Below, in pieces: positions 1 through 11,535 of a stretch of DNA of 64,000 nt. Source of the stretch: Aquilaria yunnanensis (Eukaryota > Streptophyta > Magnoliopsida > Malvales > Thymelaeaceae); the NCBI GenBank assembly GCA_039654915.1, contig CM077594.1:105352893-105416892 (forward strand), given 5' to 3'. Within the stretch, counting starts at the first letter, position 1. Each line of letters starts with the position of its first letter. The position numbers were made by a program, and so were the translations under genes. The notes beneath the pieces are model-generated. The model saw nothing but the letters and a program-made list of their open reading frames with translations, was not told the origin of the DNA and did no database searches.

Positions 1-2540
1 GATGGAACCTTTGCCTCGAAAATAATCAATTTTCATCATCGGGGTTTTAAGGATGGAACCTTTGCCTCGAAAATAATCAATTTTCATCATCGGGGTTTTA
101 AGGATGGAACCTTTGCCTCGAAAAGAATCAATTTTCATCGCCGGGGTTTTAAGGATGGAACCTTTGCCTCGAAAACAATCAATTTTCATCATCGGGGTTT
201 TAAGGATGGAACCTTTGCCTCGAAAACAATCAATTTTCATCATCGGGGTTTTAAGGATGGAACCTTTGCCTCGAAAACAATCAATTTTCATCATCGGGGT
301 TTTAAGGATAGAACCTTTGCCTCGAAAATAATCAATTTCCTATCGTCGAGGTTTTAAAGATGGAACCTTTGCCTCGAAAACAATCAATTTTCATCATCGG
401 GGTTTTAAGGATGGAACCTTTGCCTCGAAAATAATCAATTTTCATCATCGAGGTTTTAAGGATGGAACCTTTGCCTCGAAAACAATCAATTTTCATCATC
501 AGGGTTTTAAGGATGGAACCTTTGCCTCGAAAATAATCAATTTTCATCATCGGGGTTTTAAGGATGGAACCTTTGCCTCGAAAATAATCAATTTTCATCA
601 TCGGGGTTTTAAGGATGGAACCTTTGCCTCGAAAAGAATCAATTTTCATCGCCGGGGTTTTAAGGATGGAACCTTTGCCTCGAAAACAATCAATTTTCAT
701 CATCGGGGTTTTAAGGATGGAACCTTTGCCTCGAAATCAATCAATCAATCCGAGGTTTTAAGGATGGAACCTTTGCCTCGAGATCAATCAATCAATCCGA
801 GGTTTTAAGGATGGAACCTTTACCTCGAAATCAATCAATCAATCCGAGGTTTTAAGGATGGAACCTTTGCCTCGAGATCAATCAATCAATCCGAGGTTTT
901 AAGGATGGAACCTTTGCCTCGAGATCAATCAATCAATTCGAGGTTTTAAGGATGGAACCTTTACCTCGACATCAATCAATCAATCCGAGGTTTTAAGGAT
1001 GGAACCTTTGCCTCGAGATCAATCAATCAATCCGAGGTTTTAAGGATGGAACCTTTGCCTCGAGATCAATCAATCAATTCGAGGTTTTAAGGATGGAACC
1101 TTTACCTCGACATCAATCAATCAATCCGAGGTTTTAAGGATGGAACCTTTGCCTCGAGATCAATCAATCAATCGGGGTTTTAAGGATGGAACCTTTGCCT
1201 CGAAAACAATCAATTTTCATTATCGGGGTTTTAAGGATGGAACCTTTGCCTCGAAAACAATCAATTTTCATCATCGGGGTTTTAAGGATGGAACCTTTGC
1301 CTAGAAAATAATCAATTTTCATCGGGGTTGTAAGGATGGAACCTTTGCCTCAAAAATAATCAATTTTCGTCATCGGGGTTTTAAGGATGGAACCTTTGCC
1401 TCGAAAACAATCAATTTTCATCAATTCGGGGTTTTAAGGATGGAACCTTTGCCTCGAAAACAATCAATTTTCATCATCGGGGTTTTAAGGATGGAACCTT
1501 TGCCTCGAAAACAATCAATCAATTCGAGGCTTTAAGGATGGAACCTTTACCTCGACATCAATCAATCAATTCGAGGTTTTAAGGATGGAACCTTTACCTC
1601 GACATCAATCAATCAATCCGGGGTTTTAAGGATGGAACCTTTGCCTCGAGATCAATCAATCAATCCGAGGTTTTAAGGATAGAACCTTTGCCTCGAGATC
1701 AATCAATCAATCCGGGGTTTTAAGGATGGAACCTTTGCCTCGAGATCAATTATCAATCCGAGGTTTTAAGGATGGAACCTTTGCCTCGACATCAATCAAT
1801 CAATTCGAGATTTTAAGGATGGAACCTTTACCTCGACATCAATCAATCAATCCGGGGTTTTAAGGATGGAACCTTTGCCTCGAGATCAATCAATCAATCC
1901 GAGGTTTTAAGGATAGAACCTTTGCCTCGAGATCAATCAATCAATCCGGGGTTTTAAGGATGGAACCTTTGCCTCGAGATCAATTATCAATCCGAGGTTT
2001 TAAGGATGGAACCTTTGCCTCGACATCAATCAATCAATCCAAGGTTTTAAGGATGGAACCTTTGCCTCGACATCAATCAATCAATTCGAGGTTTTAAGGA
2101 TGGAACCTTTGCCTCGAGATCAATCAATCAATCCGAGGTTTTAAGGATAGAACCTTTGCCTTGAGATCAATCAATCAATCCGGGGTTTTAAGGATGGAAC
2201 CTTTGCCTCGAGATCAATTATCAATCCGAGGTTTTAAGGATGGAACCTTTGCCTCGACATCAATCAATCAATTCGAGGTTTTAAGGATGGAACCTTTGCC
2301 TCGAGATCAATCAATCAATCCGAGGTTTTAAGGATAGAACCTTTGCCTCGAGATCAATCAATCAATCCGAGGTTTTAAGGATAGAACCTTTGCCTCGAGA
2401 TCAATCAATCAATCCGAGGTTTTAAGGATAGAACCTTTGCCTCGAGATCAATCAATCAATCCGAGGTTTTAAGGATAGAACCTTTGCCTCGAGATCAATC
2501 AATCAATCCGAGGTTTTAAGGATGGAACCTTTGCCTCGAA
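1..2540. repeat. Tandem repeat array, 51-bp and 47-bp related units
   Basis: Continuous head-to-tail array. Unit A (51 bp) runs GATGGAACCTTTGCCTCG, then an AATAATCAATTTTCATC-type middle, then CGGGGTTTTAAG. Unit B (47 bp) keeps the same start and end but has GATCAATCAATCAATCC in the middle. A units fill about 1-715 and 1190-1500; B units fill about 715-1190 and 1500-2540. The ends of each unit are partly self-complementary (CCTCGA with TCGAGG, CCTT with AAGG), so each unit can fold. The array ends about 360 bp before a polypurine tract and LTR on the same strand, so it is read as the variable 3' untranslated part of a Tat/Ogre-lineage Ty3/gypsy element, where such arrays are known. The left end lies outside the window. 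Unit A is a multiple of three, so it gives meaningless 17-residue periodic frames on both strands. Confidence 0.93.
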
Positions 2541-2800
2541 AACAAATAATCAATCAATCAGTCCATCTTACAACGATAGGAGCTTTCCTATCGTTAGAGG
2601 TTCTAAGGACATTTCCTTAACCTAAAACAAACAATCAATCCATCAGTCCATCTTACAACGATAGGAGCTTTCCAATCGTTAGAGGTTCTAAGGACCTTTC
2701 CTTAACCTCAAACAAATAATCAATCAATCAGTCCATCTTACAACAATAGGAGCTTTCCTATCGTTAGAGGTTTTAAGGACCTTTCCTTAAACCTTACTGT
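2541..2800. repeat. Three ~87-bp tandem units, each with two hairpins
   Basis: Three copies of an ~87-bp unit begin near 2541, 2628 and 2714. Each has ATCAATC tracts, then ACGATAGGAGCTTTCCTATCGT (shown here as a 9-bp stem ACGATAGGA with TCCTATCGT around a short loop), then a second inverted pair AGGTTCTAAGGA with TCCTTAACCT. Copies two and three have single changes in the first stem. The AAGGA and ATCAATC pieces resemble the upstream 47-bp units, which suggests a common origin. It lies immediately upstream of the polypurine tract. Confidence 0.85.
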
Positions 2801-2886
2801 TTGGGCGGCGAGAACATTCTCAATGCCTACCTAAGCCGGACGAAATTTGGTAACGACTTTGCATACATCATGTCCCATGAAGCATG

Positions 2887-2900
2887 CAAAGGGGGGCAGC
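2887..2900 (+). other. Polypurine tract of a plus-strand LTR element
   Basis: The purine run AAAAGGGGGG followed by CAGC directly precedes the LTR start TGTTGACACCC. A polypurine tract abutting the 3' LTR is the plus-strand priming site of LTR retrotransposons. Its position shows that the following LTR is the 3' LTR of an element on the plus strand whose body lies to the left. Confidence 0.75.
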
Positions 2901-3410
2901 TGTTGACACCCAATTTCGTCCGGGTGTTTTAAAATTTTGAAAAAAATTTTATTAAAAAAAATTAATTTAAAAAAAAAATATATATATATTACTATTATTA
3001 TTAAAAAAAAAATTAATTAGTTTAAAATATATTTTTGTTTTGTGAAAATTTGATTTAAAATGATATATGTGTGAATATGTGTATGTTTGAAATAAAATAA
3101 AATTTCATGAAAAAATGACAAAAAATTAAAAGTTTGAGGTAAAAATGACAAAATTGAGAAGTTTCGGAAAAAATTGACAAATTCTAAAAGTTCCAGTAGC
3201 ATTTGGTAGTTTGTCACATAAAATTTTGAGCCTGCCGACGTTTTTGGCTCAAATTGACAGAAAACGACAAAATTGTCAAAATCAGAAGCTTCAGGAACTT
3301 ATCCTGAGGCTGAGAGACGTAAAGGACTAAAATTGTCATTTTACCAATTTAAGAGATAAGTTTGAAATTTTTTATTAATTTATCCATCAACAGTTCAGCT
3401 AAACTTCCTC

Positions 3411-3418
3411 TATAAATA
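3411..3418 (+). promoter_or_regulatory. TATA box of the LTR promoter
   Basis: TATAAATA in the LTR, about 510 bp from its 5' end, following an AT-rich segment. It is the best candidate for initiation of the retroelement transcript. Confidence 0.5.
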
Positions 3419-3555
3419 GCCCCCCAAATTTTGTGCTGAACATAGAAAAAAAATAGAAATGAAGCTTAGAGCTCCGTTTTGAAAAAAGAAAAAAATTATA
3501 GCCTAGGTCCCTGGCCCTCTTCTCTTCCTCTCCAGAAAACCTAAACCTTCTCTGA

Positions 3556-3592
<37 letters not shown>

Positions 3593-3929
3593 CTCTCCCC
3601 CCGCGCGCGTGCGTTCTGTTCTTCACGTTTCCAGAATTTCAAATTCAGTTTTTAAGGGTACAACTCTCATTTAATCCTTCATCTTTTCAATTTTCTTTCA
3701 CTTTGGTCACTAACCTTTTATTTTGTTCTTGCAGAATTAATTACTAACCCTTTTAATTTTTACTTGTTTGTTTATTATTTGTTTATTACTAACCCCTTTT
3801 TTTATTGTTGTTATTAACTTACTAACAACTAACTTTTAATACTATTATTGTTACTAACCTTTTAATTTTTGCATTATTACTAACTTTTATAATTGTTGTT
3901 AACAATTAATTAACTTTTTATTATTGTTG

Positions 3930-4440
3930 TTAATTAATTAATTTAATTAACTTGGCTAACTTTTTATTATTGTTGTTAATTAATTTAATTAACTTGTCTA
4001 ACTTTTTATTATTGTTGTTAATTAATTTAATTAACTTGTCTAACTTTTTATTATTTTTGTTAATTAATTAATTAACTTGGCTAACTTTTATTGTTGTTAA
4101 TTAATTAATTAATTAACTTGGCTAACTTTTATTGTTGTTAATTAATTAATTTAATTAACTTGGCTAACTTTTATTGTTGTTAATTAATTAATTTAATTAA
4201 CTTGACCAACTTTTTATTATTGTTGTTAATTAATTAATTTAATTAACTTGACTAACTTTTTATTATTGTTGTTAATTAATTAATTTAATTAACTTGACTA
4301 ACTTTTTATTATTGTTGTTAATCAATTAATTTAATTAACTTGACTAACTTTTTATTATTGTTGTTAATCAATTAATTTAATTAAACTTGGCTAATTTTTA
4401 TTATTGTTGTTAATTAATTTAATTAACTTTGCTAACCTTT
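3930..4440. repeat. ~45-bp tandem repeat inside the LTR
   Basis: About eleven imperfect copies of a unit built from CTTGGCTAACTTTTTATTA, TTGTTGTTAATTAATTAA and TTTAATTAA. The array is confined to this LTR and is not seen in the solo LTR at 8497-11828, so it expanded after the two LTR families split. Confidence 0.85.
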
Positions 4441-4689
4441 ATTATTATTTATTTTTAAAGTGGATGGCCAAAAAGCCCCACTTTATTATTATTAATTTTC
4501 CTTTATATAATTTTTTTATTTAATTCACCTTTACCCTTACTAATAAATAAATAAATGAAAATTAAAAGAAGATTATTTTTTTAATTAATTATTAAGCCTA
4601 ATAAAAATCATTTTTCAAAAATCCAATTATTTTTATTTTTCTTTTATAAATTGAATAATTATTTAAATAATAAATAACTTTCACTAAAA

Positions 4690-4935
4690 AAAACACTAAA
4701 AGAAAGATAAGAAAAAGATAAGAAAGATAAGAAAGATAAGAAAAAGATAAAAAAAAGAAAAGAAAGAAAGAAAAGAAAGAAAAGAAAAAGAAAAGATAAA
4801 AAAAGAAAAGAAAGAAAAGAAAAAGAAAAGAAAAGAAAAGAAAGAAAAGAAAGGAAAAATAAAACTAAAAGAAAGATAAAATCAATAAGAAAGAAAAGAA
4901 AGAAAGAAAAGAAAGAAAAGAAAAGAAAATATAAA
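4690..4935. repeat. Purine (AAAGA/AAGAAAG) low-complexity block
   Basis: About 245 bp of A and G only or nearly so, made of AAAGA, GATAAG and AAGAAAG runs on the plus strand, within the LTR. Confidence 0.85.
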
Positions 4936-5551
4936 GAATAAAAAATAAAATTTTTTAGATTATTAATAAATCTAAAATTTTCATAAACAAAATACTTACA
5001 AATTAGTAATAATAAATTCCATAAAAATAATAATTATATAACTAACAATTAATTAAAGTAATTTCCATATCCGGATGATCTGGCAGGATCTACGGTTTGG
5101 AAAATATTAACTTTTTTTTTTAACTAAATAAATTAAATAAATATAAAGATAAAAATCCATATTTACAATATGGATAAAATTGTTTAAAATTTCACCAAAT
5201 TCCGTGTCCAAATGACTCGGCAGAGTCCATGGTTCGGAATCAAAATCTTCCGTGTCCAAATGACTCGGCAGAGTCCATGGTTCGGAAGTATAAAATTTTA
5301 TACAAATTAACTTAAAAATCCACATTTCGACTAATTCAGTTAAAATCTCTAAATTAACTGAAAATTATTTAAAAGCAAAGCGAAACAAAATTAAAATCAA
5401 CTAAGGTGCCAATTTTTGGGCGTTTTAACAAAGTTGTTTTAACGTAACCGTACTCCCGAACCCCCGAACTCTCGCAGACCAATATTTAAGGTGACCAATC
5501 GACCTAGGTAAACAGATTGGTGGCGACTCCCGAAAACCCGACGTTGCCACA

Positions 5552-6757
5552 TCTTATTACTAATTATTTGTTCTTTTATTAGTGGGTATTTGTTCTTTTG
5601 TGTCATGGTTGTTCCTTTATGTGAACTTGATATTTGTTTTTTTATTTGTATCACTTTATCCTTTTATCACTATATGTTTGTTCTTTTATTTGTTTATGTT
5701 AGTTCTTTAGATGAACTAGTTTTTTATTCTTTTATAAGTAATTATTTGTATTTTTATTGATAATAGTTTATTCTTTCGTAGGTTTTATCTTGTTCTGTTA
5801 GAGAAACTATTTTTTTGCCCTCCTATTACTAGTTGTTTTTTCTGTTATTAGTAGCTCTTTGTTCTTTTAATAGTATGTATTTATTCTTTTGTTAGTTCAT
5901 ATTTGTTCTTTTGGATGAATTTGATGTTTGTTCTTTTATCAGTATTTGTTTGTTCTTTTATTAGTTCATATTTGTTCTTTAAGATGAATTGCTTATATGT
6001 TTTTTTATTGGTAGCTCTTTGTACTCTTATCAATATTAGTTTGTTTTTTGTTTTGTTTATTCTTTTAGTTCTTGCTTAAATAAGGTAAAAAGAGTTTAAG
6101 TTGTCTTATTTCAAATTTAATGTAAGAGAGTATTTGTATCCTGAATTCACATAAAAGAACAACAATAATGAAAATAAAGAATACAAAATGTAGACGGATG
6201 GCAAAAAAAACTAAGAAGAAAGGTAGATAAATTATTCTTATGTTAGTATCTAATTGTTCTTTTTACTAGTAATTGTTCGTTCTTTTGGTTTTGTGAGATG
6301 TTTGTTCATTTATTAGTTGAAAAATTTGAAAAAAAAAAGTAGATAAAATTTATTAAAAAATAATATAAAAGGAAAAAATGAAATAAAATTAAGAAGAAAA
6401 TTTAGGGAAATTAACAAACAAAAAAAAAGGAAGAAAATAACAGATAAAGTTAATTTACAAAAAAAAATAGGATTAAAAAAATAGAAAAAAATTGGAAAGA
6501 GAAAAGCTAGAAAATAGCAGAGGATGAAGAAGTAAAGCAAAAAATTGGGAAAGGAGACAAAGAAAAGCAAAACGGAAAAAACAGTAAGGTTACACTGAAA
6601 CTGTAAAACCAAAAAGAGGCAAAATAAAACCGAAGAAGCAAAAACAAAAGGTAAAACGAAAAATAGAAAATGTGAAGAGATGAGAAAGAAAAGTCAGAAA
6701 CAACCGAAAACGGAGAAAGTGAGCAAGTTAGCAGTTACCATAATTCGACCCTTTACC
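5552..6757. repeat. AT-rich spacer with degenerate TTTGTTCTTTTATTAGT repeats
   Basis: From 5552 to about 6060 and again at 6235-6310 the sequence is made of degenerate short copies of TTTGTTCTTTTATTAGT, irregularly spaced by 30-60 bp. From about 6130 to 6720 it is A/G-rich with many AAAAATAG and GAAAAAG tracts. I see no coding region. Confidence 0.55.
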
Positions 6758-8959
6758 ATTACCATTAGGGATGACAATTGGGTGGGTCAGGTTAGGTTTG
6801 GGTCAGGTCATTCAGATTCAGGTCTACTTGGATTAGCATGAATTCGGGTTCAGGTTGGGTTCAAGTCAGGTCATTTGGGTTCGGGTTAATTTCAGGTTGA
6901 GTTGATTTCGGGTTCAGGTTGGGTTGGGCAGGGTTTATTTGGGTTCGGGTTTACTTCAGGTTGGGTAATTTTAGTCTCGGATAACTTCAGGCCAGCTTTC
7001 GGTTAGGGATGGCAATTGGATGGGTCAGATCAGGTTTGGGTCAAGTCATTCAGGTTCGGGTCTACTTGGGTTAGCATGAATTCGGGTTCAGGTCGGGTTC
7101 AAGTCAGGTCATTTGGGTTCGGGTTAATTTCAGGTTGAGTTGATTTCAGGTTCATGTTGGGTTGGGCCGGGTTTATTTGGGTTCGGGTTCATTTCAAGTC
7201 GGGTAATTTTAGTCTCGGGTAACTTCAGGCCAACTTTCGGGTCAAATTCAGGTCAACCTTTGTGTTCATGTGGGTTACTGGTGTGAAGTCAAAACGATTG
7301 AATCTATTCAATTTTTTTTTAAAATTTAAATCAAATAATTCAATTTTTTGTGTGATTTAATTTAAATTTAAATTTCATTTTTTAGTATATTTAATTAAAA
7401 TATTCATAAAAATCTTCTTTATTATAGTTTAGTACATATTTAAGTAATTTAACATTGATAGTAACATTTGATTGTTTTTCTAAACCCATACCCTTTAACT
7501 ATCATTGTACAGATTATTCAGATCTTCACCCAGTTATCACTCAGATATACACAACGACAATTTTGTTATACTTATGTTTCAATGAATTTTCTTTGAAATT
7601 ACAACAAAATGAAAACCAAGTTCATTATCAGTGACTAAATTGTAAATTTTTAAAAAATTTTGGGTGAAAGTGCAAAGATTTCAAAAATTTTAGGATCTAT
7701 GTTGTAATTATTATGGGTGACTAAAATAAAATTTTTTAAAATTTAGGTACCTTATTGCATTATACTTAAAAGTTTAGGGATGAATGTTATAATTTTAATA
7801 ATTGCCTATTAAGATCATTAAACTTACTAAATATAAAAATTACTTCTGTTGGAAAAATTCAAATTTGGGATTCACTAAATATGAATGTTTTTTCCCTAAA
7901 TAAGATACTTGTAATATATAGAAGTCCTAAAAAAATAGAAGTTACTAAATATGGAAATCTTTTCTCAAAATATGAAAATTATTAAACATGAATATCTTAA
8001 AAAAAGAAATGAAACTACCAAATATGAAAGTCTCATCTTTAAATATGAGACTTACTAAATATGGAAGTACCAAAAAATGGAAGTTACTAATAACGGAAGT
8101 CACCATTCCTAAATATAAGACATACTGAATATGAAAGACTCAAAAACTGGAAGTTACTAAACATGGAAACCACCATATTTAGTACTGACTTAATATGGAA
8201 AATAATGAAATATGAAAGTTAAGGTTTAGGGTAAGGGTTAAAATCGGGTATTATCGGGTTTAGTTATCGGGTCATCTCGGGTTCAGGTCAGGTCAGTCTC
8301 AGGTTTGGGTCATTTCGGGTTCGGGTCAATTCAGGCTCGGGTCATTTCGGGTTCGGGTATTTCAGGTTTGGGTCATTTGGGTTCAGGTTTTCTCGGGTTT
8401 TCCTTTAATCGGGTTCGGGTTCAGGTCGGGTTGGCCACAGTCAGGTTCAGGTCGTTGACTTTTTTAGTCAAATCGGGTCAGGTCGGACTTGGGTTCTGTT
8501 GATACCCAAGTTCGTCCGACCCTTAAAAAATAAAAAAAATAAAAAAATTATTAATTTTAAAAAATTAATTAATTAAAATTAAAAAAAATTAATAAAATTA
8601 ATTATTATTATTAATTAATTAAATTATTTAAAAATTAAATAGCTTATGAGGGCATTTTAAGGTTAGTTAAAAATAATATATAGATATCTATATGTATATA
8701 ATTAAAAAAAAGAGAAAAAAGAAAAAGAAAACTCTTCTTTCACTCCCACACGGCTTTCTCTTCTCGCCCTCTCCAGAAGCTTTTCTCCCCCCCTTCTTAT
8801 CTGCTCTCGATCCTACTCTCTGAGAGACAAAGAGAGCTCAGAACAGAGCTCCTTCTCATCTTCCCCTCCTTCTCACCGACTCTTCTCTGCTCTAATCACT
8901 CTCTCTTCTCTCAATCCGCTCTCAGCTCTCAAAATCTCTCAACCTCGTCTCTTCACAAA

Positions 8960-9490
8960 CAAAAACTCGCAGCGGTCATAGCCGACGACCATGCATTCCC
9001 TCCCACGTCCTTCTCTGCTGAAACTCGCGATGGTGCCTTGATCTCCAACGACGACCTTGAGAGCATCTCAGCCCGTGGAGCGGACTCCGAGCTCACCGTC
9101 GCGTTTCCCCTGCCGTCCGAGCACGCCGACGCGCGCTCCTCCCCTCTACGTTCCTCTGCTGCCGTTCTCTTGAACCCGCTTCGTCGAGCAGCACCGTCAC
9201 CTCTTCCCCCCCGCTGTCCACAGCCTCGACGTCACCGTGACGCTGCCGTCCCTTCACCACCGTGCCCACGCCTCGTGCTCTGCCATGCCACGCTCGCGCT
9301 CCGTGTTCCTTCGCGCCTAGGCTTCCTTCCCTGCTCTCAGTCATCCCGCCGTCCTCTCGCCGCGCCAACACCGCCCTTGCCTTCGCGCCTTGCCCTAGCC
9401 CAGCCTCCACTTAATCCGCCTCTCCTCCCGCCGCCTCGACGCTTGAAGGAACAAGAAAACGAAGACGAAAAACAGACGCGTTTTTGACTG
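8960..9490 (+). other. GC-rich block in the solo LTR with a 149-codon open frame
   Basis: About 500 bp of C-rich sequence stands out in an AT-rich LTR. A frame at 9038-9487 stays open for 149 codons and is Pro/Arg/Ala/Ser-rich, with no recognisable domain. A frame on the other strand (9093-9410) is also open, as expected of GC-rich DNA with few stops. I read it as untranslated LTR leader, possibly derived from captured DNA, and not as a gene. Confidence 0.5.
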
Positions 9491-10369
9491 AGTCAAACAA
9501 ATTTTCCCTTTTTGGTAAAATTCCTATTTTACATCCTTAGTTCTCTTCATTTTATCCATTTAAGTCATTAACTTTATTTTCTTTACAGATTGAGCATTGA
9601 CAGCAAGTTTCTTTTTGTTTTCTTTCTTATTTTCGTTTGTTTTGGTCACTCATTAAGTGCAGCCATTAAATCTTCATAAAAATATAACCTAGTGTGTTTG
9701 TTTGTTTTATATTAACTAACTTTGGGATTATGCAAATTTTCTTTAATTAGGATTGCATAATGTGTCTTAAAAATGATTAGTCGATCAATTGTTCAGATTT
9801 TTATTGTGCATAAGATAGAGAGAAGCACATGGAAGAGCTGGTGAATTAAATCTTAGACTTTTTTATATCATACATCACCCTGGAATAGTTTTTCTGAGTT
9901 TTAAATGAGAGAATTTTGAAATATACCTGGTATATGCCAACCAATTAATAGAATCCGTTAAAGTTAAGAGTTCTCATTTTTTTTAAGTATGAGTTAATTA
10001 AATTTAACAAAATTAAAGGTATCAAAAGGTGATTTTATTTAATAAGAGAATTCAAATTTGAATGCATTTCAAACGATAGAATTAAGGATAAACAAATAAA
10101 GACAAAATGATCAATTTGGTAACTATCAAAATATTATTCATCCATTTTTTTTTTTTACAAAATATCCGTGCTTAGTATTTTAAATAAAATCTCAAAACAA
10201 TCATTCATCCATATTCAGGTGGTTCGGTTAGAATCCATGGTTTGGATATTAATTTATATTATTTAAAGTAAACAAAAAAAAAATTAAATTAAATAATGAA
10301 ACCCAGATCGCGAATCGACGCGTTATTGACCCGGATCTGATCTAAAAAATCTATAATTTCAGCATAATT

Positions 10370-10925
10370 CTATTTTTGCCCCTGGATTTATTTGATTTGT
10401 CTAATTGAGACTCTAATGTTGTTTTGATTTGCAATTTAGTCACTGATTTTCTTTTGTGTTTTTGTTTGTTCAGTTAATTAAAAGCATGAATTAACTTAGG
10501 ATTTATTATTAAATATAATTGTATGGTTAGGTTAGATAAATAGTTTTAATAAATAATATGTCCCTGTTTTTCCTTGATTTGCATATTTGAAACCCTATGT
10601 TGTTCTAATTTACAATCTGACCACCGGTTTACTGACATTTATTTGCTCTTTATAATTATGTTTTGTTTAGATAATTAAGGGCGTAAATTCATTTAAAGAA
10701 TTAATATTAAGTATAATTGTATGATTAGGTTAAATAAATAATTTTCAATAAAATAATTTGTCCCTGGAGTTATTTGATTTGTTCATTTGTGTCTGATGTT
10801 ATTTTGATTTATAATTGAGTCACTGATTTTCTTTTATGTTTGTTTAGTTTATTAAAGTTATGAATTAACTTAGGAATTAATGTTAAGTCTAATTATATGA
10901 TTAGATTAGATAGATTCTTATAATA
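10370..10925. repeat. ~190-bp tandem triplication in the solo LTR
   Basis: Three diverged direct copies start near 10370, 10560 and 10755. Each has GTCCCTGG-TTATTTGATTTG, AATTTAGTCACTGATTTTC-like and AATTAACTTAGGA-like blocks and ends in a GTATGATTAGGTTAGATAAA-like block. Confidence 0.75.
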
Positions 10926-11394
10926 ATAAAAAATCACACTTAAGAAAATTCGGTCTGCATGTGCCGTTTAATAATTAATTAAATAATTAATCTTTAAATT
11001 AAATTCCATATCCGAATGGTCCGGCAGGATCCACAGTTTGGAAAATAAATTTTTTTTAATAAATGAAATAAATAAATATATTTATTTTTTAGACTGAGGC
11101 TTTGATTTATAAATTTATTTTCATCTAATGAAAAGGAAGGATATACAAAATATAATTATTTATATAATGATTTCTTTAAATAAAATTAACATTAAAGTCA
11201 TTAAAAATCCAAAAGTTCACAAAAATTTAATAAAATAAGAATTAAGATTTAAATTTTAAATCCATGTCCGGGTGATCCGATAGGATTCATGGCTTGGAGA
11301 AAATACAAACTTTTAATTAAATAAATTAAATAAATACAAAGATAAAAATCCATATTCATTAGAATTTACGATATGGATTAAATTATTTAAAATT

Positions 11395-11535
11395 TCGTCA
11401 AATCCCATGTCCGGGTGACTCGGCAAAGTCCATGGTTCGGAATTAAAACTTCCGTGTCCGGGTGACTCGGCAGAGTCCTTGGTTCGGAATTGAAACTTCC
11501 GTGTCCGGGTGACTCGGTAGAGTCTATGGTTCGGA
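11395..11535. repeat. Three ~47-bp copies of an LTR motif
   Basis: Three successive copies of TCCGTGTCCGGGTGACTCGG followed by CAGAGTCCATGGTTCGGAA lie at about 11405, 11452 and 11500. Related single copies are at 10205, 11005 and 11262 in this LTR, and at 5065, 5203 and 5251 in the 3' LTR to the left. The sharing across two diverged LTRs suggests constraint or repeated local duplication. Confidence 0.8.

Larger units (their letters stand above)
2901..5551 (+). mobile_element. 3' LTR of a Tat/Ogre-like Ty3/gypsy element
   Basis: Starts TGTTGACACCCAATTTCGTC and ends GTTGCCACA (TG...CA), 2651 bp. Start and last ~150 bp match the solo LTR at 8497-11828, including the shared GGTGGCGACTCCCGAAA segment just inside the 3' end. 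A TATAAATA box at 3411-3418 is a likely pol II promoter, followed by a pyrimidine/T run (3560-3592). The interior holds a tandem array (3930-4440), a GA-rich block (4690-4935) and short motif repeats (5195-5290). The 5' LTR and coding region are outside the window, so the target duplication cannot be checked; the five bases after the LTR are TCTTA. The lineage is inferred from LTR ends, size and the 3' tandem arrays. Confidence 0.82.

Noticed and set aside
104..703. Open frames of 75 and 123 codons with perfect 17-residue repeats on both strands
   Set aside because: The 51-bp repeat unit is divisible by three, so any stop-free phase stays open. Both strands show the effect and the 47-bp units break it. 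No gene is implied.
1..2540. CRISPR-like array of regularly spaced repeats
   Set aside because: The intervening sequences are themselves repeated, there are no unique spacers, and the context is a plant retrotransposon.
9038..9487. 149-codon Pro/Arg/Ala-rich frame
   Set aside because: It lies within a solo LTR in GC-rich DNA, the opposite strand is open too, and no domain is visible.
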